Positions 8,068 through 20,447 are shown, counted from the first letter of the stretch. The stretch is 31,129 bases of DNA from Lentinus brumalis (GCA_001792895.1 MARA01000110.1:1-31129), one strand, 5' to 3'. Numbers and translations: made by a program. The notes: generated by a model from the sequence alone, not told the origin.

Positions 8068-9161
8068 GAAGCAGGATGCTGGAACGCAGGCGGCATGGGC
8101 ATCCGCTAACCGATCTGTGCAAGCGGTGAGTCGTGTCTCCTTGATGCGAAGTCGTGATCACTGACGTACCTGCAGACTTGTAGCGTTCCTGAATACACTC
8201 GGGCATGTTGCTATCCACCCGCGCTCCGATGAGTGACGCTCTGGCCGAGTCCTGGTTCACAGCGGGACCTGCAGCAAGTCAACAGCACGTTCGCTTGCGG
8301 CTCGGAGGAGATCGTGCGCTTCTGTGTATCCATGCATGTCAGTGACGCTCTGCGATCCGATCTGGGAGGACTGACATACGTACGCTTCCAGGGATGTGAA
8401 CGAGAAGCTTCCTGTTGTTCTTCCTCAGAGCGGTGACCGGACCAAGACGCCGACTCGGCCGCATGCTCGTCGAAACAAACGAGTCGCCCGCACTCACTAG
8501 TAAGCCGGGCAATCAAAGGCGACGGAGATCGCTTTAAACTGTTGGTCAGTATATACTATGGCACCAGACTCTCCGTGCTGTGCTCACGGTGTTGTTCCTG
8601 GACCGTAGTTCGCAGTCGAGACGCATGCGAGCGTCGACGCCGTGCCTTGCTTCTTGTCGGTACTGACGACCGGTCATCAACATCGCACCCGGCTTCTCTG
8701 AGCTCACAGGACGACGCCTCGAAATACAACGGCACTGGCGGCGGGCGATTCAGTACCAGGCGCGGCATGACGATATGGGGCGGTGAGCCCATACCGCCAT
8801 TGGTAGGAACTCGAGTGCTACGCACCGTGGTCTTGGCTGCCCGGGCTGCCCGGCACAGGGTACTGGTCAGTCGGAAGTCGCGTCGAGTAGCCGGGTGACG
8901 TACCAAACGCTGACTAACAGCGGCATGTTCATTCTGGATGCGATGCTCGCACAGGGCCGACGGGCACGGTCCGGGAACCTGGTGACAAGAGAATTAGTTG
9001 CGGCGGAGCACGTCAGGCGCGGACATCAAGACCGGTACCTCACCTCGATGTCGGCATGGTGCTCGGATCCGGGAACTCGGACATGGTGTCTATACCGGCG
9101 TACAGGCAAGATGCGAGTCGCGGCCACGGGCGGAGTGTCCGGCGGCGTGGGTACAGGATCA

Positions 9162-9173
9162 TGTACTAGTACA
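9162..9173. repeat. 12-bp perfect palindrome TGTACTAGTACA
   Basis: This self-complementary 12-mer sits in a locally AT-rich stretch (about 9160-9225). It overlaps the proposed TAG acceptor at 9166-9168. It may be a chance feature. Copies are at 19367-19378 and 29572-29583. Confidence 0.6.
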
Positions 9174-9988
9174 CTATACAGTAGGTCAAACAGACTATAC
9201 TCTGATAGTTTGGATATACGCTCACCATTTGACATATCTTCTGCTTCAATGAGGAGGCGAGTTGGATGCTACGCAGCTGTGTACAAGTGCCTGAGGCCGT
9301 GTATACCGGGCGTCTGCTACGCGAGATAACGATCTGCGCGGGCGGTGAGTTAAGCTCTTCGAGTTCCGCGCGACTTGCAGGACGTACCAGGAGCGTGAGG
9401 TCCTCCGGGTCGCCGTAATAGCGCAAGATGAAGACCCAGCGTCAGGATGAATTGTTGCATGACCCGGGCATGACAACCTGCAGGGTGCCATTGACTGCGT
9501 CGCGGGCAGCTGGCGGTGGCAAGGAGTTATGTTCAGCAATGAGAACGCACACCGTGGCGGCGACATAAGTGGATACCGCTTACGCATGTGATGATATATT
9601 ACGTACGGAGACACTGTTGCACTGCGGGCAATACGTCTTGGTCAGTGCGGGTCTGTAAGAGAAAGCCCGGTCTCTTACCTCGGACCGGCCGTCGGGATAA
9701 TGTGGCTAGAAGCCTCTATCCGAGTTGGAAGGTTTGTTCATATGATCCTTCGAAGTGTCGTGGCCAACGTGCACTCACCATTTGAACCTGCAGTTGCTAT
9801 GGGATCTAGATGACCGAACATTAGCAGAGATGACATGATGTGCGTACCGGACATGCCGGGAGAGGAGGAAGTGCGACGGTCTGTCGCCGAAGCGGTCGCA
9901 AGAGGCGAGTAGATAGAAAGAAAAGAGGAGGGGAGTGGATGGAGCGAAGGGGAGGGGATGATGAGCTTGTCGTCGAAGAGCCGGGGTT

Positions 9989-9996
9989 CTTATATC
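9989..9996 (-). promoter_or_regulatory. TATA-like box of the minus-strand unit
   Basis: GATATAAG on the minus strand is followed 30-100 nt downstream by a long pyrimidine-rich tract (TCCCCTCCCC and CTCCTCTTTTCTTTC blocks), then by the ATG at 9854. This is the most promoter-like arrangement in the unit. Copies are at 20194-20201 and 30398-30405. Confidence 0.5.
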
Positions 9997-10201
9997 CAGA
10001 GAGGAGGGCCTGTGAACAAATAAACCACGCAATTTGCGTTGCCCAAGGGGCGAGATACACGGAGATTCTGTCCCGAGCTTTGCGTCAGCATCTTGCTTAT
10101 TGTCCAGACACATCTGCTTGCGAACCAACCAGCGCACGACACGAATTGACGGCAGCATGGGAGGCGAAATGGTGGGTATGCCCAGAGGGCTGAAACTGAT
10201 G
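9997..10201. other. Upstream region of the minus-strand unit
   Basis: About 205 nt separate the TATA-like box at 9989-9996 from the end of copy 1, with the hairpin at 10243-10273 just beyond. Small frames on both strands look spurious, so it is probably promoter sequence. I see no further site I can name. Confidence 0.4.
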
Positions 10202-10242
10202 TTTTCACCTTCTGACTGTGTTCTGGAGCCGCGTAGCACGCG

Positions 10243-10273
10243 GGGCGGTACTCGCCTATGTAGGCGAGCGCCC
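10243..10273. repeat. GC-rich hairpin followed by CTAAT (copy 2)
   Basis: This is identical to the hairpin at 42-72, with an 8-bp inner stem, 2-nt loop and 5-bp outer stem with a GTA bulge. Confidence 0.8.
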
Positions 10274-10641
10274 TAATATGATGGAGCTTATTTCTCTGTC
10301 CGTTGCCGTCGTAATTTCGTTGCCCGGGGGCAGGAGGAGAGGGTCAGCCATGCATCCTAGCATTCTGAGGTGTTTTGTGTGTTTCTAGGATGTCTTGACC
10401 ATATGAGACTGTCATTATCTGCGTTACTAGGCTACATGCTTAGATGGAGCTTGCATGACTTACTGTATGGCCTCGGCGTGCGTAGATTCGAGCTGAACTG
10501 CCCAATGTGCCTTCTATTGCACTCAAGTGACCTTGCACTTTGTTTTCAAGCTGTACACTTGCCGGGAGGCATTCTCCTATCAGTATTCTCTAGTCACACC
10601 TGCTAAAATTAGTCATAGTGCTCAAAATAGTTTTGGAATGC

Positions 10642-11052
10642 TCATCTGCAAGGACAGGAGCGCAAAGCGCAGACGAAGGTGCGCAGGGGCAGGCGCTTGT
10701 GCAATCCGCCACCGCTTCGGCCATCGCGGCGTTGTTCCTCCGCTTCATCTACGATCTCGATACATGTCAAATGCCTGCTTCCCATGTCCGCGGTCCAAAT
10801 CACTGTAAGCAGGTTGTCTTCGGGCCATGGTATCGGCAGCTTTAACCAACATGACTTGCCCACTAGGAAGTATTGCCTGCCCCCTGTTGCTCGTGACAAG
10901 TGCTTCGGGTTGAAACCAGATAACTCAGCAGCTACTGGTTGACTGCCATCCCTGTTACTGAGTGTAGAGCTTGTTATTGATTGACAGAACTGTGGCCGCG
11001 GCGGATAAGCGGGGCGCGACTCGCGAGTCCAGACCTCAGGCTTCAAGATCAC
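10642..11052 (-). CDS. Unrecognised 136-codon ORF (copy 2)
   Basis: This has the same translation as the frame at 437-847. The same reservations apply: no recognised family and no independent evidence of expression. Confidence 0.25.
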   Translation of the reverse strand: MILKPEVWTRESRPAYPPRPQFCQSITSSTLSNRDGSQPVAAELSGFNPKHLSRATGGRQYFLVGKSCWLKLPIPWPEDNLLTVIWTADMGSRHLTCIEIVDEAEEQRRDGRSGGGLHKRLPLRTFVCALRSCPCR

Positions 11053-11270
11053 ACCAGATGTAAGTTGAATGTCCGAACCGCTTAGCCACGGTGATCCGGC
11101 TGCTGTCTACCGCAAGCCCTTGCCCTGACACGTAGACTGCTACCACGCCGTCTGCCTCCCCCTCGGATTCACTCTCCCATCTTCGAACTCAGTGAAGTTA
11201 TCTCTATTCTGCGCTGTCTACTCATCTACTACTTATATTAACCAACCGCCGTCCCTCCCACTCCCATCCC

Positions 11271-11578
11271 ATGCCCACTGACAGCCTCCCACCACATTCA
11301 TCATCACCTCACGGCTCAGACTTGGCCAACTCACTCCAGGGATGCGGTATGCAGCATGTCGCAGTCTTGACTCAACGGACACGACCTTCAGTAAGACATG
11401 GGCAGATCGGTGAGCCCTCACCTCAGCGCATCTCAATGCTCATGAGCTGACTGCTAACCTCGTGCCGACGTGTGTTGCCCAGAGAATCTTCGACGGCTCT
11501 GGTAAGCATGACACGCCTGGCACCTTGACCATGCCACGCACGCTGATAACTTGAAGTGCTTTCCATCACAGCAACTAA
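11271..11578 (+). CDS. Short spliced ORF candidate (copy 2)
   Basis: This repeats the arrangement at 1066-1373: TATA-like box, ATG, two intron-like intervals and an early stop. Its coding status is equally uncertain. Confidence 0.25.
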
Positions 11579-12945
11579 CACCGGGCAATGGAGTCGAGTC
11601 CTACCACATCAAGACACCGACTTCCTTGAATCACGAGTGTCCATGCCGGTCACAGCGCTGTGATCGTCAAGCTTCGCTCGTAAGTAGAAGCCGTGCGAGA
11701 TCATCGCACCCTGGCAGACTAGGAGGACTGCGTTCCTTGCGACTCGGCCGCCTGGTCCCACTCATGCGGTGAGCCCCCATATGTTTCTACTTGTCTGTAG
11801 ACGCATAGCACTCACACTGTCCTAGCATGCTGTGAACGCAGTTGCGAAGATGGCATCCTCAGCTGAAGACGGCCTGGATGTCCTCAGCACATTCTCCTCG
11901 GCCTCCGGCGTCCCTGACTTTCTCCCGGTGCCCGCAGGGCGCAAACTACGCAATCAGCAGCAACCCACCGCCTTCCTTGTCATGATGACACAACTTACCT
12001 CTTCGCGGTGCGTCTCCGACTTATCCGCTCTCTGCGCTGCTGCTGCGGCCTTGTTAAGGTCTCACGAAGGCGCACTGCACGAGCCCGACACGATGCTGTG
12101 AGTGCTCCGTTCCGCGCTCGACGTCTCCCGGGCAGATGCAAGATCTGCCGGACTTGCCTTTCAACATCTCAAGACCTCCGGCCCATCTGCGACTCACCTC
12201 CCGTACGACCGCGTTCAACGTCTCGCGAGCCGCATCTTGATGTTCCACATGCCAGTCTGGAATATCAGCGCTGCAAGCATTCAGGTTTCAAGCTCAAGAG
12301 AACACGGTGAGCTCGCGAGTCTCGGATTCGTCGTACTTGCCTTGTATGTTCACTGACCTCTCGGACGCAGCAGGATAATGTCACGCGCCGCAACATTGTC
12401 CGGGACAGAGGACACGATCGAGGGCTAGACCGAGGAGGAGGAGAGAGAGGGCGAACGAGTCTGCGCGACGGCTCAAGGTACGTCACGACTGCACCGTTCG
12501 CCCACACGCTTCTGCGTCTCCCACTACTACTCCTTTCGCTGCCCGTTGTCTCGGCGCAGTGCTGGCGCAAAAGCGGGGACTCGTGTCATGAGATGCACAG
12601 TGTAGAGGGCCTCCAGCCCGCTGAACTTTGCGCGAGCATTGCCAGGTCCGACACCCGGGCGGTTGCTGTATGCGGTATGCGGCAGGCGACAGATCCAGAG
12701 CGGGCAGTCAAATAAGCCCGCGTTTCAGTCGAGCAGGCGATGAGGAGAAAGGGAGCACCCGGGGATGTCGCGATGTCATGGTGGTGGTAGGAGGCAGAGC
12801 CGCGTCGAGCCGTCCCGACGCGATGTACGCAGAATAGGCGCCCGTATTCCGACCGCGGATTTGGACGTCCCGCGGTGCGTGTACCGCTGAGTCTTTCTCG
12901 CAGGTGTAGGGTAGAGATTGTGTATTTTCTGCCACTTTATGTACT

Positions 12946-14975
12946 CTACCTGTAGTCATTAATACACGAGTTCTTGGGTCCTCCGAATGCCCAGTGCGAG
13001 TCCGCTGCTTCGAAGTCTCGCAAGTTCCCCAGAGCACACCCTCCGACACTCCAGGGAGCACCCCATGCCAAGACTGTCCCCAGAAAACACCCTAAGTTCA
13101 GCATTCGTGCTGAAGCAGGAAATCGTGCGCCCTCGGCTAGTGCGTCGGGACACGAGGCTACTGCATGCCCGCCGCCGCCGCCGCCGGCTAGATATCCGAC
13201 CACGTCTCTGCACGCGCCAGACTGTGCGAGGGACAAAATATATTTCTGCGCTATGTACACCGGCGAGCTAGCTACGGTCTGGACGTCCGAGTTGACGGTC
13301 TCATTCAGCGTCGTCGTCGTGCTGTTCACCCACCCGAAGAGCCCGTCGTTGATCGTGGACTGCACGGCATCGACGCGCGCGTTCACCTGCCCCGCGTACG
13401 TCGCGGAGTCGTTGTACATGCTCGCGTTGACCGACGTCGCTATCAGATTCGAAAAGTCCGAGACGGAGGCGGACGCCTGCTGCTCGTACTTGTGCTGAAT
13501 CGGCCCGATCGCCAACAGCTGGAGCTCGACGGAGAGGAGGCCAAAGAACCCGATGAGGAAGCATGCGAGCGCGGGCGGGTGGAACACGTAGTGTGCGAAC
13601 CAGATGATCTTGTCCCTGCGTGCCGGGTTCATCCAGCTCTGCAACAGCAGGATGAGCTTCGTGACCCAGGGGTGCGCCATCGTCCCCTCGATGCTCATGA
13701 GGTCGTGGTTCGACGCCCGTGCGTACAGCTCGTTCCCGACCTCCAGCGTCGTGACGCCGGGGTCGCGCCGGAGGTCGTCCTTGATGCGCCGGAAGTGGTC
13801 CTTCATCGCCCGCCACTTGTACCACTCGAGCCAGCAGTTCGCGGCAATGAGCAGGAAGATGAGGACGATCAGGATGGCGGTGCCGATCTTGACCATCTTG
13901 ACCAGGTCGTGTCCAAGGTCGTCCACGACAGAGGTGTCCATCTGGTTGCAGAAGGTCACCGTGTTCTGGCTCGGAAGCGGCAGCGCGGTGACGTCAAAGT
14001 GCAGACCCGCGAACGTGTCGTTGATGTCCTTCTTCAGCAGCTCAAAAGGAGTATCGACGCTAGACACGCGTCAGCGCATATTATGTCATCAACTCGACTC
14101 GACCTACATGTCCTCGATCTTGTTTTTCAAGTCTGCTATGGTTGGCAGTGAGTTGTTGAGGTTCTGTAGCGCGCTCGTGAAGTCCGACGGCAGCTGAACG
14201 TTGTCCAGCGCGGACAAACTCGGGGTACTGATCTGCGGAGGCGTGAAGTGGAAGAACGGGACGTTGTTGGCCGCGTCCACGACCGTCTTGATCGCGCTGT
14301 TGAGCCCGTTCACGTCGTTCTGGATGCTCGTCTTGAGACCGCTGAACGTGCTCTGCAGGAATTTGTTGATCTGTGGGAGGAAGACCAGTCAGTCTTGACT
14401 GAACATATCGGCAGACGACGCGCTGAGTGGTTCCCTAGTAGCTGGCACACTCTGCTCACCTCATCTACTGCACCAAGGAGAATGGACAGAGCCCCGCGAA
14501 CGACGAGCTCAATGAAGCACAGGAGGGTAGACCGGTAGATATCGATGACGAAGTTGATGATGGCCTCCATGACGGTCAGAGCAAGCGTCATGGTCGCCCG
14601 AGCGGCGTTCAGCGTGCCGTTGACTGCATCCGTGATCTGCGCGTTCGTCGCGACTGCGAGGTAGCGGGGCATGCTGGCAGCGGAGGTGGCGGCGTGCTCG
14701 GCGGCCTTACAGCTGGCAAGCAAGTCGGCCTTGACGTTCGCGACCGCATCGTTGGCGGAGTCCGAGGAGATCTGGAGACGGAAGACGATGAAGATGAGGG
14801 AGATGATGGGGTATGCGAGCCAGGTAAGCGAGAAGAGATGGGGGAGCTGGAGGTACGGCCTGATGTCGTGGCTGTAGTCAATCTCTGTCTGTCCCTTCCG
14901 GCCCTCGTCGCGAGGTGGGTCGGTGTATGTCCAGTGGGAGTGGACGGGGTCGTAGTTCCAGGAGGCCTGGCTCAT
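12946..14975 (-). CDS. PRM1: Prm1-like protein, C-terminus replaced (copy 2)
   Basis: The exons are 14975-14460, 14370-14108 and 14059-12946. The translation and splice sites are identical to those of the gene at 2741-4770. The break in Prm1 resemblance falls at about 13272. Because this copy is flanked by repeat on both sides, the missing C-terminus is not caused by the window edge. Confidence 0.85.
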
Positions 14976-15529
14976 CGTGGTGTCGGCCGGCGACGAGAGG
15001 GATGTCTATGGGGGTCGAAAAGAAAGTAAGTCCCGAAGGAGGCGCAGGGGCTGCAGACCGCCTCTGCATGCTTTTGAGAAGACGTCGGCCATTGTTTTCG
15101 GTTACGTGCAGGTCGACGCTGGTCGACCTTCATTGTTCTCCCCAAAGCACTCACACAATTGAGCTGCCAAATGCGGAAGGCGCGACTACCGGCAGACGCT
15201 GGCACCGCTGCCCGCTCGGCGCCTCTTCGATCCTCGACGTCCACCACGCCCAACATCCTACTCAGCGTCCAACCAGCTGCACACCGCCAGCCCTCCGCTG
15301 CCCTCCCGCTGTGTTTGTCACTCGTCCAGGACACACGCGCCCCGATCCCGCCCCGATGGCGACTCTCTCAACGCCTCTCAACGCGCGTTCTTCCCCTCGG
15401 CGAGCCATCCCTCGACTCCTGCCAGGCGCATCCGCGACTCGCTCAGGCCGCATCTCTGGTCTGTCCGCCCTGCCGCCAACGCGCTGCATTCCGCCCTTGC
15501 CCTCTCTCCCCGCCCCGCGCTGCCTGTGA

Positions 15530-16824
15530 CTACATCCACGCCGCTGCCTGGAGCGAAACCGACGCACTCCCGCTGGCATATACTGCCTCAGAGCTCTCCC
15601 CGCTGCGCCTCCGCCCGTCCACCGCCCTCTCCGTCTCTATGCAACGTCGTCGACGCGTCGTACACCTCAAGCACGACGTCCCGGAGCTCGTGACATTTCT
15701 GAGTGGGTCGTGCAGGAGCTGTTAGAGGGCGTCAGACGCTACATGGTGAGTCCCTGCGCGCGCATGACGTACCTCTGTGTTCCGCCATCCTACACCCGCC
15801 CTAGACTGCTCAGACGATAGCCAGGATACTCCTCTACCAGGTTTCGACGTCCCTGCAAATGTCTTCATGTGGAGACTTGTCGCGCAAACCGGCCGCCAAC
15901 ATACCCTACCTTCCAGGCAACATTCCCCTGCATCAGTGAGTCAGACTAACCCCCAAATACGTGACTTGTACGCGCACGACTCACCTCAACCGTCTCCAGC
16001 AAGCGTGCGCCGTTCCAATCCGCCGTTCGCCGTCAACAGCCAGATCTCTGCCGCGATCGGGACAATTCCGCAGATTCCCAGCCCGTACCTCAGCGTATCG
16101 GCGCGAATCCTGCTGCATCCGACGCGTGCCGTCTACGCGGACCAGGCTATATGCTGTTCCCCCGGGGAGGTCGCGAACTCGCACCTCGGCGGCCCATTCA
16201 CTGCCCGGTAAGCAAAAGTACCCTCGCCCGCGATGTCGGCAGACACAGCTGACAAAATTACGACTATCAGCATCTATGAACACCCCATCGACGTCTCCGA
16301 CTGTTTCGCGCCGATCAGACGAGGTCGCAAATCGACGCAAAACGGCCGATTTCATTGGTATCAGCGGACCCGACACCGTCCCGCTCTCGCTGTGTCGGTC
16401 ATCGAGCAGCAGCAGCCCGCAACACGTCAGCCGGTGCCGGGAAGCCGCCCCGTTGGCTCGAGACATGCGGTGCCCGGTCTCGCGTCTCGGACCATCCGGC
16501 GGATCTGTCCTTCACGCAGCCCTCTCCCGTCCGTGCTCGTCATGCGTCGTGCCGCATCGACCGCAACTCGCCCGGAGCCGTCTCGCACGAGTCGAATCCG
16601 CGACGCTCTCGCCGTGGCCCCGCTCGCCGGACACAGCGCAACCGCTTTGGCCGAGGCAGGTTGGCTTGGAAGACGACGGTCGCTCACGACGAGGACAAGT
16701 CGCGCGGGCACCGGCTATGCGCGGACGCGAACTCGGAATGCAAGAGCACGGCTCCGACGTGCTGAGAGACGAGACGCACGTCTCTGTGCTCGGGAACGCG
16801 GAGAGTCGGAGGATGGCGCTATGA
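15530..16824 (+). CDS. Spliced ORF candidate divergent from Prm1 (copy 2)
   Basis: This repeats the exon pieces and introns of 5325-6619 at +10205: 15530-15745, 15825-15935, 16000-16207 and 16271-16824. The start is equally uncertain. Confidence 0.3.
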
Positions 16825-17232
16825 CAGCACGACGACGAGCCGGGGCTGAGTCTGCGCGGTCCTGCGTCGTGAGCCCGTCCCCGCCGCACCGTCATACGGA
16901 CGACAACGCGCCTTCGCAGGCTATGACCGCGAAGAGTCGGCTCGACGCCTTGGGACGGCGCCGACGCACGACGCACGACGCACGACGCTCATGAGTGCTC
17001 TCGTGAACGTCGTCTCCGGCACTTGGGACTTACACAGGCCGGAGCTACAAGACGGCCGACGGCCGGGACGTATAGCGCGCCGAGGAGAGGCGAACATCGC
17101 CGTGGCGGCAGGGTATGGCGGGAGAACAGGAGCAGGGGCAGGAACTCACTCGATTGGGCGGCGTGTGGATGGATGTCTTGTGTCCGGGTGCGTGTATGTA
17201 AAGTACGCGCGATGAATATATCTCGTTGGTGC

Positions 17233-20059
17233 CTGCAGGAGCTGTGTCAGTCTCGCGATGTGCGCGAATTAACACGCGGGTGAGGACACTTACCTTACCA
17301 GAGCGCAGCGTGACGAGCCGCGTCGTCGCAGCTCTGCGCCGTCGTCGGGCTGACCGCGCTGGACGACGGGACGCCAGCAACCCTGTGCGACAAGAGACCC
17401 GGATTGTGGTCAGTCAATATTCTGGTACCCGCTGTTCGAGGGACACTCACGCAGCTTCGTCTAGGCCAGGGCGTTATGCATTAGTCCTCGACCAGACGTC
17501 CAGCCGACATGCATCCCCCGGAGTCTCGCATCGCGCTCCTCGAGCGAGACGAGGATCTGCTCGTGCAGCGACGGTGAGTGGTGTGTTCGTCTGCAGAAAG
17601 GTTTCACACAGCTTATCGTGATGGGCTGCAGATGCGCGACGGTAGAGAGCCTCCCGGTACCGTGACAAACCGCATCCCAGCGAGAAGGCGGGCGTGTCGG
17701 GCGCAGTCTGTTGTAGGAGGCAAACGGCGGAAGGTCGCGGCACTGGCGCGGAGACTCGGAACTGGCGGCGCTGGGAGTTCAGGCGAAGACTCGCGGCTGC
17801 GACAGACAAGTAAGCAGTGGATCCGACAAGGCAGGGATGAACCGAGAACTTACTAGACGGTATGCACCACGACACCCAGGGCCCCGGCGTCGATGCAGGC
17901 GTGGAGGTCCGCAGCACTAGCGTTGGAGACTCGGGGCTTGCGGTACGGCTAGTTCAAGCGAGCACTCGTCGGCGTCGCTGCGAACAATAACGTCGAGGCA
18001 GGCACGTCGAAGTCGTGTTGCGCCCTTTCGGTGCCGAGACGAGACCTGGAAGCCAGAGAGTTAGCTGGCGAACATCTTGGTCACTCACTATAGCAGCCGA
18101 CTTACCGCGACTCGGATAGTAGGCACAGTACACGCACAGCGAAGCGATGCTCGTGGTGGACGTCAACACTTGGCCCTGCGGGTACAAGGAAGCATGCCGG
18201 GGCTGTAAGTACGCGAAATCAATACTTATGCTGCTGTTCCGAGACTTAGCAAACGTGCTGACCGTTTTACAGGAAGCAGGATGCTGGAACGCAGGCGGCA
18301 TGGGCATCCGCTAACCGATCTGTGCAAGCGGTGAGTCGTGTCTCCTTGATGCGAAGTCGTGATCACTGACGTACCTGCAGACTTGTAGCGTTCCTGAATA
18401 CACTCGGGCATGTTGCTATCCACCCGCGCTCCGATGAGTGACGCTCTGGCCGAGTCCTGGTTCACAGCGGGACCTGCAGCAAGTCAACAGCACGTTCGCT
18501 TGCGGCTCGGAGGAGATCGTGCGCTTCTGTGTATCCATGCATGTCAGTGACGCTCTGCGATCCGATCTGGGAGGACTGACATACGTACGCTTCCAGGGAT
18601 GTGAACGAGAAGCTTCCTGTTGTTCTTCCTCAGAGCGGTGACCGGACCAAGACGCCGACTCGGCCGCATGCTCGTCGAAACAAACGAGTCGCCCGCACTC
18701 ACTAGTAAGCCGGGCAATCAAAGGCGACGGAGATCGCTTTAAACTGTTGGTCAGTATATACTATGGCACCAGACTCTCCGTGCTGTGCTCACGGTGTTGT
18801 TCCTGGACCGTAGTTCGCAGTCGAGACGCATGCGAGCGTCGACGCCGTGCCTTGCTTCTTGTCGGTACTGACGACCGGTCATCAACATCGCACCCGGCTT
18901 CTCTGAGCTCACAGGACGACGCCTCGAAATACAACGGCACTGGCGGCGGGCGATTCAGTACCAGGCGCGGCATGACGATATGGGGCGGTGAGCCCATACC
19001 GCCATTGGTAGGAACTCGAGTGCTACGCACCGTGGTCTTGGCTGCCCGGGCTGCCCGGCACAGGGTACTGGTCAGTCGGAAGTCGCGTCGAGTAGCCGGG
19101 TGACGTACCAAACGCTGACTAACAGCGGCATGTTCATTCTGGATGCGATGCTCGCACAGGGCCGACGGGCACGGTCCGGGAACCTGGTGACAAGAGAATT
19201 AGTTGCGGCGGAGCACGTCAGGCGCGGACATCAAGACCGGTACCTCACCTCGATGTCGGCATGGTGCTCGGATCCGGGAACTCGGACATGGTGTCTATAC
19301 CGGCGTACAGGCAAGATGCGAGTCGCGGCCACGGGCGGAGTGTCCGGCGGCGTGGGTACAGGATCATGTACTAGTACACTATACAGTAGGTCAAACAGAC
19401 TATACTCTGATAGTTTGGATATACGCTCACCATTTGACATATCTTCTGCTTCAATGAGGAGGCGAGTTGGATGCTACGCAGCTGTGTACAAGTGCCTGAG
19501 GCCGTGTATACCGGGCGTCTGCTACGCGAGATAACGATCTGCGCGGGCGGTGAGTTAAGCTCTTCGAGTTCCGCGCGACTTGCAGGACGTACCAGGAGCG
19601 TGAGGTCCTCCGGGTCGCCGTAATAGCGCAAGATGAAGACCCAGCGTCAGGATGAATTGTTGCATGACCCGGGCATGACAACCTGCAGGGTGCCATTGAC
19701 TGCGTCGCGGGCAGCTGGCGGTGGCAAGGAGTTATGTTCAGCAATGAGAACGCACACCGTGGCGGCGACATAAGTGGATACCGCTTACGCATGTGATGAT
19801 ATATTACGTACGGAGACACTGTTGCACTGCGGGCAATACGTCTTGGTCAGTGCGGGTCTGTAAGAGAAAGCCCGGTCTCTTACCTCGGACCGGCCGTCGG
19901 GATAATGTGGCTAGAAGCCTCTATCCGAGTTGGAAGGTTTGTTCATATGATCCTTCGAAGTGTCGTGGCCAACGTGCACTCACCATTTGAACCTGCAGTT
20001 GCTATGGGATCTAGATGACCGAACATTAGCAGAGATGACATGATGTGCGTACCGGACAT
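17233..20059 (-). other. Intron-dense minus-strand unit (copy 2)
   Basis: This is the same arrangement as 7028-9854 at +10205, with the ATG at 20059 and the TATA-like box at 20194-20201. Confidence 0.4.
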
Positions 20060-20447
20060 GCCGGGAGAGGAGGAAGTGCGACGGTCTGTCGCCGAAGCGG
20101 TCGCAAGAGGCGAGTAGATAGAAAGAAAAGAGGAGGGGAGTGGATGGAGCGAAGGGGAGGGGATGATGAGCTTGTCGTCGAAGAGCCGGGGTTCTTATAT
20201 CCAGAGAGGAGGGCCTGTGAACAAATAAACCACGCAATTTGCGTTGCCCAAGGGGCGAGATACACGGAGATTCTGTCCCGAGCTTTGCGTCAGCATCTTG
20301 CTTATTGTCCAGACACATCTGCTTGCGAACCAACCAGCGCACGACACGAATTGACGGCAGCATGGGAGGCGAAATGGTGGGTATGCCCAGAGGGCTGAAA
20401 CTGATGTTTTCACCTTCTGACTGTGTTCTGGAGCCGCGTAGCACGCG

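Larger units (their letters stand above)
7028..9854 (-). other. Intron-dense minus-strand transcription unit, product unknown
   Basis: A TATA-like box (9989-9996), a CT-rich leader and an ATG at 9854 open a 76-nt exon (MSGTHIMSSLLMFGHLDP...). Many canonical introns follow. With minus-strand bounds they are 9778-9716, 9678-9622, 9606-9510, 9387-9334, 9225-9166, 9043-8979, 8903-8846, 8587-8539, 8169-8115, 7900-7841, 7648-7592, 7245-7178 and 7088-7028. Nearly all have GTRNGN donors, and several share CTGAC or CTAAC branch sites about 10-40 nt before YAG. The first three exons are open in phase. A second coherent frame (RWVFILRYYGDPEDLTLL, then exons 9333-9226, 9165-9044 and 8978-8904) runs about 120 codons but is preceded by an in-frame TGA. 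I recognise no protein family. A decayed gene or a spliced non-coding RNA fits better than an intact gene. Confidence 0.4.
1..10201. repeat. Copy 1 of a 10,205-bp head-to-tail repeat unit
   Basis: The whole stretch recurs at +10205 and +20410. Relative to copies 2 and 3, this copy lacks single bases in its first ~385 nt: a T in the T-run at 2-4, a G in the G-run near 126, one base in the GTGTTTT tract near 178, a G near 270 and an A near 382. No difference was found after that. Where the unit begins is arbitrary, because the window starts and ends inside it. Confidence 0.97.
10202..20406. repeat. Copy 2 of the 10,205-bp repeat unit
   Basis: This is the full-length copy. Every reading frame of copy 1 beyond the first ~385 nt reappears unchanged at an offset of exactly 10205. 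It is flanked by repeat on both sides and is the best reference for the consensus unit. Confidence 0.97.

Noticed and set aside
8779..8799. The GGCGGT...ACCGCC inverted repeat as a regulatory site or terminator
   Set aside because: It is a short stem with a large spacer in GC-rich DNA. There is no gene end or promoter beside it, and chance occurrence is likely.
7203..9646. The recurrent GGTCAGT motif as a dispersed repeat family
   Set aside because: On the minus strand it reads ACTGACC, the branch site of several proposed introns. The flanks share no further similarity, so it reflects splicing consensus rather than a repeat.
1..10201. A fungal rDNA repeat, suggested by the ~10-kb tandem period
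   Set aside because: None of the conserved 18S, 5.8S or 28S signature strings that I know appears on either strand, and the unit contains Prm1 exons.
10370..10606. A 78-codon hydrophobic, Cys-rich plus-strand ORF in copies 2 and 3
   Set aside because: It has no promoter or intron context and no family resemblance, and it depends on bases that differ in copy 1. Chance is the simplest reading.
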